Both the position numbers and the translations under genes were made by a program. Shown here one piece after another: positions 31,913-37,675 of a DNA stretch of 37,675 nt (positions within the stretch are counted from its first letter, which is position 1; every line of letters begins with the position of its first letter). The notes below the pieces were generated by a model, which did no database searches, was not told the DNA's origin, and worked only from the letters and a program-made list of their open reading frames with translations. This stretch comes from Fragilaria crotonensis (taxonomy: Eukaryota; Bacillariophyta; Fragilariophyceae; Fragilariales; Fragilariaceae): contig JAKSYS010000615.1 in NCBI GenBank assembly GCA_022925895.1, forward strand, positions 1 through 37,675, written 5' to 3'.

Positions 31913-33121
31913 ATGATGTTCTCAACTTGCATTGTAACTGTGCTCGGCGCTGTCGCATGTTTCATGGCGATTCCAAACGTCCACGGCTTTTCGGTGCCGA
32001 CGACCGCAATCTTCCAAAAGTCCATTGCACTGCAGGCCACTCCTCGTCGTCATGATGACAATGGCGACCAATCTCTTATCCGAGAGATGACCATTAAAGA
32101 TCGCCGTACCTTTTTGCTTCTGGGGAGTGCCTTTTTGACAACGACTGCGGGAATGACGGCCAACATTCAACCGGCCATGGCAGCCGACGCTACAACCCCA
32201 GCTGCTGTCGATTACAAGGCCGTTGCTGCAGATATTGCTAAACTCATTACGGAAGACCCCGACAAGGGACCCACCTTGGTCCGACTCGCGTGGCACTCGT
32301 CGGGCACGTATGACAAAATGAGCAAAACGGGAGGTAGTGGAGGTGGAACCATCCGATTCAAGGAAGAACTGGACCATGGAGGCAACGCCGGATTGGCTGT
32401 TACTGCCGTCCAATGGATGGAACCCATTTACAAGGCACATCCAGGAATTTCATATGCTGATCTCTATACCCTAGGCGGAGGTAAGGAACTGACTTTGTGT
32501 GCTGTTTGTTCTTTCATTCGTACATCATCTCACAAAAAGCATTTTCCCTGCAATACCATTTTCTCCCCCCCAATAGTCGCTGCCATCAAGACCCTGGGCG
32601 GTCCCACCATTCCCTGGTCAAGCGGCCGCGTCGATGAATTGGATCCCTCCGCGGTAACACCAGATGGTCGCCTCCCGAATGCCGACGTTGGTCCCAAGGG
32701 TGCTGACCCGTCAGATGCTCAACATTTGCGCGATATTTTTTATCGCATGGGCTTCAATGATGCCGAGATTGTCTGTCTCAGTGGTGCCCATGCCCTCGGT
32801 CGTTGTCATCCGACAGCGTCGGGATATGATGGACCGTGGACTCCAACTCCGACTGTCTTCAACAACGCGTACTATACCATCCTTCAAAACTTGAAATGGG
32901 TCGAGAAGGAATGGGATGGTCCGACACAGTACGTCAATTCTCCATCGGGGAGTCTCATGATGCTCCCTTCCGATTTGGTCTTGCTGCAAGACAAGAAGTT
33001 TGCAAAGTATGTCAGTGTCTACGCCAAGGATGGCGCCAAGTTCAACTCAGACTTTACCAAGGCTTTTCAAAAATTGGAAGAGCTGGGAACCAGCGGCCTT
33101 ACTCCAACCGAGTGGGCTTAG
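31913..33121 (+). CDS. APX: Ascorbate peroxidase, thylakoid-lumen targeted
   Basis: Haem peroxidase of class I; reduces H2O2 using ascorbate. Exons 31913-32480 and 32577-33121 give 370 residues. The distal site is PTLVRLAWHSSGTYD, with catalytic Arg, Trp and His. The proximal haem ligand is His in EIVCLSGAHALGRCH, followed by TASGYDGPWTPTP. IPWSSGRVDE and FNNAYYTILQNLKW also fit. The leader has three parts: a signal peptide (MMFSTCIVTVLGAVACFMAI) cut at HG|FSVPT with the diatom plastid Phe; a transit stretch; then KDRRTFLLLGSAFLTTT...AMA|AD, a twin-Arg thylakoid signal. This places the enzyme in the lumen, next to where photosystem II can form peroxide. ATG 31913 is the first in frame (31916 is alternative). 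No frame break. Cytochrome c peroxidase is the nearest alternative, but overall this reads as APX. Confidence 0.88.
   Translation: MMFSTCIVTVLGAVACFMAIPNVHGFSVPTTAIFQKSIALQATPRRHDDNGDQSLIREMTIKDRRTFLLLGSAFLTTTAGMTANIQPAMAADATTPAAVDYKAVAADIAKLITEDPDKGPTLVRLAWHSSGTYDKMSKTGGSGGGTIRFKEELDHGGNAGLAVTAVQWMEPIYKAHPGISYADLYTLGGGKELTLCAVCSFIRTSSHKKHFPCNTIFSPPIVAAIKTLGGPTIPWSSGRVDELDPSAVTPDGRLPNADVGPKGADPSDAQHLRDIFYRMGFNDAEIVCLSGAHALGRCHPTASGYDGPWTPTPTVFNNAYYTILQNLKWVEKEWDGPTQYVNSPSGSLMMLPSDLVLLQDKKFAKYVSVYAKDGAKFNSDFTKAFQKLEELGTSGLTPTEWA
32481..32576 (+). other. 96-nt stopless intron in the ascorbate peroxidase gene
   Basis: Donor GGAG|GTAAGG and acceptor CCCCCCAATAG|TC. Splicing gives TLGGVAAIKTLGG, as expected for the family. 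The length is a multiple of three and it has no stop in frame, so retention would insert 32 residues and still give a full protein. Confidence 0.85.
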
Positions 33122-33154
33122 TCGAGAAAATGAGAATCATTGTTTTCCTCTCCT

Positions 33155-33760
33155 GTGACAAACACCTGCACCTACTAGAACAGCCCTCACCACTCATTTC
33201 ACACATCCATTATCATACACCTCCTACAACACACACAATCACTGTCGCACAAGTCATTCCAAGTGGGATTCGTGAACAAAGATAAAGCATTGCAGTCCAG
33301 TGACAAACACATGCAACGATCCGAACTCTCTACCTGAGCAGCCCTAGCCACTCAACTTCGCACATCCATCATCACACCTACCACAGCACACCACACACAC
33401 ACAACTCATCCCCGTTGACTTTGCCAAGAGGCAGAAGCCATCGATATCCACGCTGCCCTGCGACATTCACCTGCAACGATCCAAACACGCTACCAGAGCT
33501 GCCCTTGCCACTAACTTCGCATCACCTGCAACGATCCAAACACGCTACCAGAGCAGCCCTTGCCACTTACTTCGCACATCCGTCATCATACACCTTCCAC
33601 TACACTCACTCTGTCACAATCACGCAAGTCATTCCAAGCGGGAAATGCAAGAAACAAAGTCATTGCTGTCCTCCTACTTCGTGACAAACACCTGCAACTG
33701 AGCAGCCCTCGCCCCTCATTTCGCACATCCATCACCATACGCCTACGACACATGCACTTC
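33155..33760. repeat. Degenerate tandem repeat downstream of the peroxidase, with a 55-bp duplication
   Basis: GTGACAAACACCTGCA-type starts recur at about 33155, 33300, 33459 and 33681. Each is followed by GAGCAGCCCT...CCACTCA, TTCGCACATCCATCATCA, CACACAC and CAAGTCATTCCAAG blocks. Inside, 33468-33522 is repeated at 33523-33577 with few differences. Strongly C-rich on this strand and noncoding. Confidence 0.75.
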
Positions 33761-34190
33761 ACCAAACACTCTCATCCCATGCCACCCACAACACATGCAC
33801 ACACAGCGCACATACTTGACCTCTATCTCGCGATAACGTATCTCTAGCCATACTGTCAACAACTCACGCCTCCAATAATTGTCAAACCTGAACCAACGGC
33901 TCTTGTGCCATTGATGTTAGAATGGATCATTGCAGACATTGCTGCTTATTGCTTTCTGTACGTTTTCATGCTCAACATGACTTATCTATATCGTGTGCAA
34001 ACTAATTCAGTAGTTCGCCATATATTTCCACCAACCCTCTTCTTCCCCCTACTGCACATGCACAGGATTGAGTCCGCGTCGCGAGACATCACACTCAGGA
34101 TGGCATCTTTATACTGCCGGCGATGGGACATAGCCTGAATCCGAAGTACCAGTTGTGGTTGTCAATTGACATGCCGCGACGACATCAACA
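33761..34190. other. Spacer, possibly holding the C-terminus of the DUF6824 gene
   Basis: No independent gene. On the minus strand 34109-34324 a frame reading YNTKNKVDKGLLRASVANAS overlaps the last part of the neighbouring gene in another phase and could be its true end after one more frame change. Confidence 0.4.
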
Positions 34191-37124
34191 CTAGTTGTCG
34201 CGGTCGAGGACGACGCATTCGCGACTGACGCCCGGAGCAAGCCCTTGTCGACCTTGTTTTTGGTGTTGTAGTAACCATTTGACGCTGTCGCTTTGCACGG
34301 GGAGGCTGACTGCCTCAACATCACCGCATTTCGAGCGCGGACAACCCTTGTTGTCTGGTATCCTCAATGGACTGACACCTGTTAGATCGATTGTCACCGC
34401 CTTGCCGACTGGTGCTTTAAGGCGAACGAGGGAGGAGATATACCCATGGGTGTCCCAACAATCTTGCCTGCCGGTGCTTTCAAGGTAACGAATCGTGGCT
34501 TTTTGATGATGGGCGGCCCCGGTGTCCCCATGCCTGGTATATGCTTGGCAACATCCTTGCCGGTCGAAGCTTTAAAGACAAAGAATGAAGGCGACTTGTT
34601 GATAGGGTTCGTCAACGTTGCGATGGCTGGTATTTTCTTTGCGACAGTCTTGTCGGCCGGGGCATTTGTGCCAATGAAACTAGGCGATTTGGTGTTTGGT
34701 TCGGCCTTGCTACCAATGTCTCCTTCATTATTTACAACTGGCTTGTCGGTGGACGCATTCACGCCACTGAATGAAGGCGATTTGTTTCTTGGTGCCGGCA
34801 TAGTACCAATGCCTGCTATGTTATTGGCAACAGGCTTGCCGGCCGGTGCATATACGCCAACGAATTGAGGCGATTTGTTGTTTGGTGTCGGCGGAATACC
34901 GATGCCTGCTGCATTCGTTGCGACAGGCTTGTCAGTCGATGCATTCACGCCACCGGATGGTGGTGACGATTTGTTGTTTGGTGCCGCCGAACTGCCAATG
35001 CCTGCTGCATTCTTTGCAAATGGCTTGCCGGCCGATGCATCCACGCCACCGGATGGTGGTGACGATTTGGTATTGTTTGTCGGCGGAGTACCAATACCTG
35101 GCTTTTGTTTGCAACAGCCTTTTTGTGCCTTCCCGCCACTGATCGGAGACGAGTTCGAGAGTAGTCGCTTTTTGAAGGGACCGTAACTAGTTCGAGGAAC
35201 CCGTGAGACTTCTTGCAGGGGCTACCGAATCGGACCGGTATTGTTTTTGATATGTAGGACGGTTTCGGGACCGCCGCACTGCACGTTGACGTTTCATTGG
35301 GGACGGGGACAGGAGGCTCCAGAGGTGGTTTGCAAGCGATGGGTGCTTTCTGCGCAATCTGTTGCAACAGAATCTGGCCAACATCCTTCTTTCGATGAAT
35401 CTTGCTATAGTAGTCGTGTCCGAGGACATCGTATATGCTTCGGCCAATATTTCCAACCGCATCTCGAAGGCCGTGGCCAACTTTTTCCTTGGCAATTTCA
35501 TGGGGAGCGATTTCCCATATACCAGTTGTCCTGTTCCTGCGAATGAAATTTCCTCCAGCGCCATTGACAATTTCCACAATGGAGGAGACAATCGCCGTCT
35601 TGTCAACCTTTCGAAATGTCGTTGCATATCGTGCAGCATGCAACTCCATGATGATTCGAAGTCGACGGTTCCCAATGGCCTTGAATGCCACTTTACTTCG
35701 ACTGCACATGACATCGTACGGGTTCAATACCGGCAGAATAATGCCACTTGTAGTAGTCATTGTTGTAGTTTCGATACATACTCCTTCCTGTTGATGTTGA
35801 TTTCTTGACGAACCTTTCGGTTGGCCTGGTGGTTTCTTCTCACAAGGCAGAGCACTTGTTCCTGAGAGTGTCTTCACGTCAGCCAAGGTTTGGACTCGTG
35901 GTCGCTTTTTGCTACTCTTGTCGACTGTTGGCGGTTCCACCTGCGAATCATCGTCACTTGCATCAGAATAGGGATAACTGACTCCATCGTCATATTCAAC
36001 ATAGTCTTCATGACCAACGTCATTGTCATGCGCCTCACTATGCTCCACGCGATGACTCTGTTCATCATAGATTGTATTGCAAGAGTGTACCGGCGTCGGA
36101 AAAGCCGGTGGTGGCATAGGCGTTGTCTCCTCGCCCTGTGCTCTGTATTCACAGTCATTGTCGTTGCTGTCGTGGGTGTGGGCTTCTTGGTCATCTTGGG
36201 GACCGCTATTCCAAATATCAATTCCATGATGACTACTACTCGTGCACTGCTCATGCGGAACAAAGTTCGCCGGCATGCCGATTCTACCAGCGTGTACGCC
36301 ATCATCATGCCAGGGTGGATGGGTCTCCTGTGGATCAATGGAATCTATTTCTTCAGCGATTGGTGCAGCAGCAGATGCTTGTCGCAACCCCATCAAGGCT
36401 TCCGCCATTCCAATGTCTGTTAGTGTGGGGTTGGCAACCACAGCAGCAAGGCCTGTAGTGTTTGATGAGGGATGAGATTCTGTCACGTCCCTCGATTTCG
36501 ATGTTGGATGAGGAGTATCATTCAATGGTTTGCATGTCGCCATAATGTCAAGGACATGATACGACTGGCTACTCGTTGTCGTTGTGTTGGAGTGCAATGA
36601 TGATTCCGGTGGTCGTTGGATCGCATTAAGAAAATCGGCACGGTTGCAAATTGGTCGTGGTTGGTGTATCACGTCTTCGTTGCTTTTGTTGTTGTTGTAC
36701 TTGTTGTTTGGTTGATAGTAATAATCCGTCACTTCACCAATCTGTCGAGGTGTACAGGAAGCATGAAGTCGAAGTTCGTAACATATGCAGTGTTTGATTT
36801 GCTCCCATGACCATAATTTGGACACAACGTAGGAAAGGCAAGGCGTGTTCTCATCGATACGAAGAATCCAATCCGTGGGATCGAGAAACGGATAGATTCG
36901 TAGATGGACTTCATGGTCCTCAGTGCTCCTATCCGATGGATCGTCATCTGTACGGTTGATTGGTTCAGAAGAAGAAGGACTGTGCGTATTCCTCGCTGAT
37001 GAAAGGGTTACAGTAGTTGCAGTAGTTGTTGTTGAACCCTCGGTTGATTGTGACTCGGTGGTGGGTCATCGTAGTGATCATTGGTGAGGAACAGATCGAC
37101 AAGTTGTGCAACTTTCGATTGCAT
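34191..37124 (-). CDS. DUF6824-domain protein with C-terminal ~31-aa repeats, frame-broken
   Basis: Reading from ATG 37124: MQSKVAQLVDLFLTNDHYDD, a Thr/Ser-rich stretch, then RIYPFLDPTDWILRIDENTP, a long Asp/His/Pro-rich region, a basic SSKKRPR, and the DUF6824 domain at about 35735-35460. The domain reads NPYDVMCSRSKVAFKAIGNR, then DKTAIVSSIVEIVNGAGGNF, then TGIWEIAPHEIAKEKV. DUF6824 is a domain expanded in diatoms with unknown role; basic patches suggest the nucleus. The usual Gly-rich GRG loop is replaced by CSRSK. Seven to eight repeats of about 31 residues (VNASTDKPVATNAAGIG, PNNKSPSF) end the protein. Three one-base deficits break the frame: GGG 37063-37065, the T-run 35169-35173 and C 34415. 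With each restored, protein-like sequence continues. The start is chosen because residues after 37124 are protein-like and no ATG lies nearer. The end is uncertain. Confidence 0.7.
34380..35110 (-). repeat. Coding tandem repeat of about 93 bp, seven to eight units
   Basis: Each unit encodes G-V-(N/D/Y)-A-S-(T/A)-(D/G)-K-P-V, then an Ala/Gly-Ile-Gly patch, then P-x-x-NKSPSF. The units nearest the DUF6824 domain are the most alike; those toward the C-terminus diverge (LKAPAGKIVG, LKAPVGKAV). Confidence 0.8.
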
Positions 37125-37675
37125 TACAATCTGGTAAGAGCTGTGCTGAGTGGCACTGGGACTTGAGGTTGACTCAACGACGGACAAGAGTGATACAGTC
37201 CACTGCCGGGTAATTTAAGTTGGACTTTGTAGTGGAAGAAACTGCTGTGCACGCATCAGTCCATGCCGAATATCATTTTCGGCTGTGCAGCAATTGGTTT
37301 GGGGAATCGGTACTCCATCCCTGTTATTGGGTTTATTCTACGGCAGACTGCTTGTAGGCTATTACGGAGAACACTCTAGTACTCGGGTATTCGTAATTCT
37401 TTTATTCGTATGAAGTATGAACTCGAGCATGAAGTACAAGCATGAAGACTTGTCCTCGACACGCCATGTACAAACTGCAAACTACGAACAGCAAAACCAA
37501 GTATTCATATGTGCATACGAGGACTTGTACCAGGTATGTAGTATGAAGTATGACGTATGACACATTACTCGAGCGATGAAATGTGAAAAACCGGGAAAAA
37601 TGAATTCGACAAATCTGCGTGTGGCGAATGGCGAGTGGCGAGCTGAATACGCGTCGTACTGTACTTGCATCACGT
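37125..37675. other. Upstream region of the DUF6824 gene
   Basis: No gene. At about 37410-37560 the motif GAAGTATGA / CATGAAGTACAAG recurs irregularly (AAGTATGAACTCGAGCATG, GTATGAAGTATGACGTATG), a degenerate short repeat. Confidence 0.5.

Noticed and set aside
34195-36475. Plus-strand frames of 100-177 codons opposite the DUF6824 gene
   Set aside because: They mirror the repeat and low-complexity codons of the minus-strand gene and carry no motif.
1-37675. tRNA, rRNA or other standard RNA genes
   Set aside because: No tRNA-like A and B box pair or rRNA segment was noticed by eye; a covariance-model scan would be needed to exclude small ones.

Overview
The window looks like nuclear DNA of a stramenopile alga, most likely a pennate diatom. 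Three proteins carry an N-terminal signal peptide, in two cases followed by a Phe-bearing plastid-import junction. One gene encodes the diatom-typical DUF6824 domain, and there is a class C (GABA-B-like) seven-helix receptor. Genes are short with few introns, and GTAC/AGTAC-rich spacers separate them. The species cannot be named from the sequence.

Layout. 1-4.4 kb: two tandem paralogous single-pass membrane proteins; the first is cut by the window edge and frame-broken in its Lys/Gly repeat. The second has a signal peptide, Lys/Gly and Asp blocks, a folded ectodomain, one membrane helix and a Cys/His-bearing tail. 5.3-6.2 kb: a decayed DNA-transposon transposase. 7.17-8.57 kb: a 1.4-kb element with Stowaway-like ends, holding a second inverted-repeat pair and a 30-bp minisatellite. 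8.85-11.17 kb: a cytochrome P450 followed by a deleted P450 relic. 11.3-14.2 kb (minus): the class C GPCR. 15-17.2 kb: a DUF3067-like protein and a probable plastid proline iminopeptidase. 18-19.1 kb: a nine-repeat ankyrin protein. 19.4-21.3 kb (minus): a Cys-rich protein and a secreted protein built of ~50-aa repeats with an in-frame TGA. 25.7-26.9 kb: a C-terminally anchored membrane protein. 30.9-31.5 kb: a MITE-like element. 31.9-33.1 kb: an ascorbate peroxidase with a three-part leader for the thylakoid lumen, followed by a tandem-repeat tract. 34.2-37.1 kb (minus): a DUF6824 protein with ~31-aa C-terminal repeats. About 4 kb at 21.3-25.7 and 26.9-30.9 hold no gene I can recognise.

The genes form no obvious pathway or operon; this is ordinary eukaryotic gene order with transposon debris. 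The strongest window-wide signal is that most disrupted genes are broken by a one-base deficit in a short homopolymer, with recognisable protein on both sides. This points to residual assembly indels rather than independent gene death, so they are annotated as genes with frame breaks. The most novel-looking content is the Lys/Gly-Asp membrane-protein pair, the Stowaway-like element in an alga, and the secreted 50-aa repeat protein.
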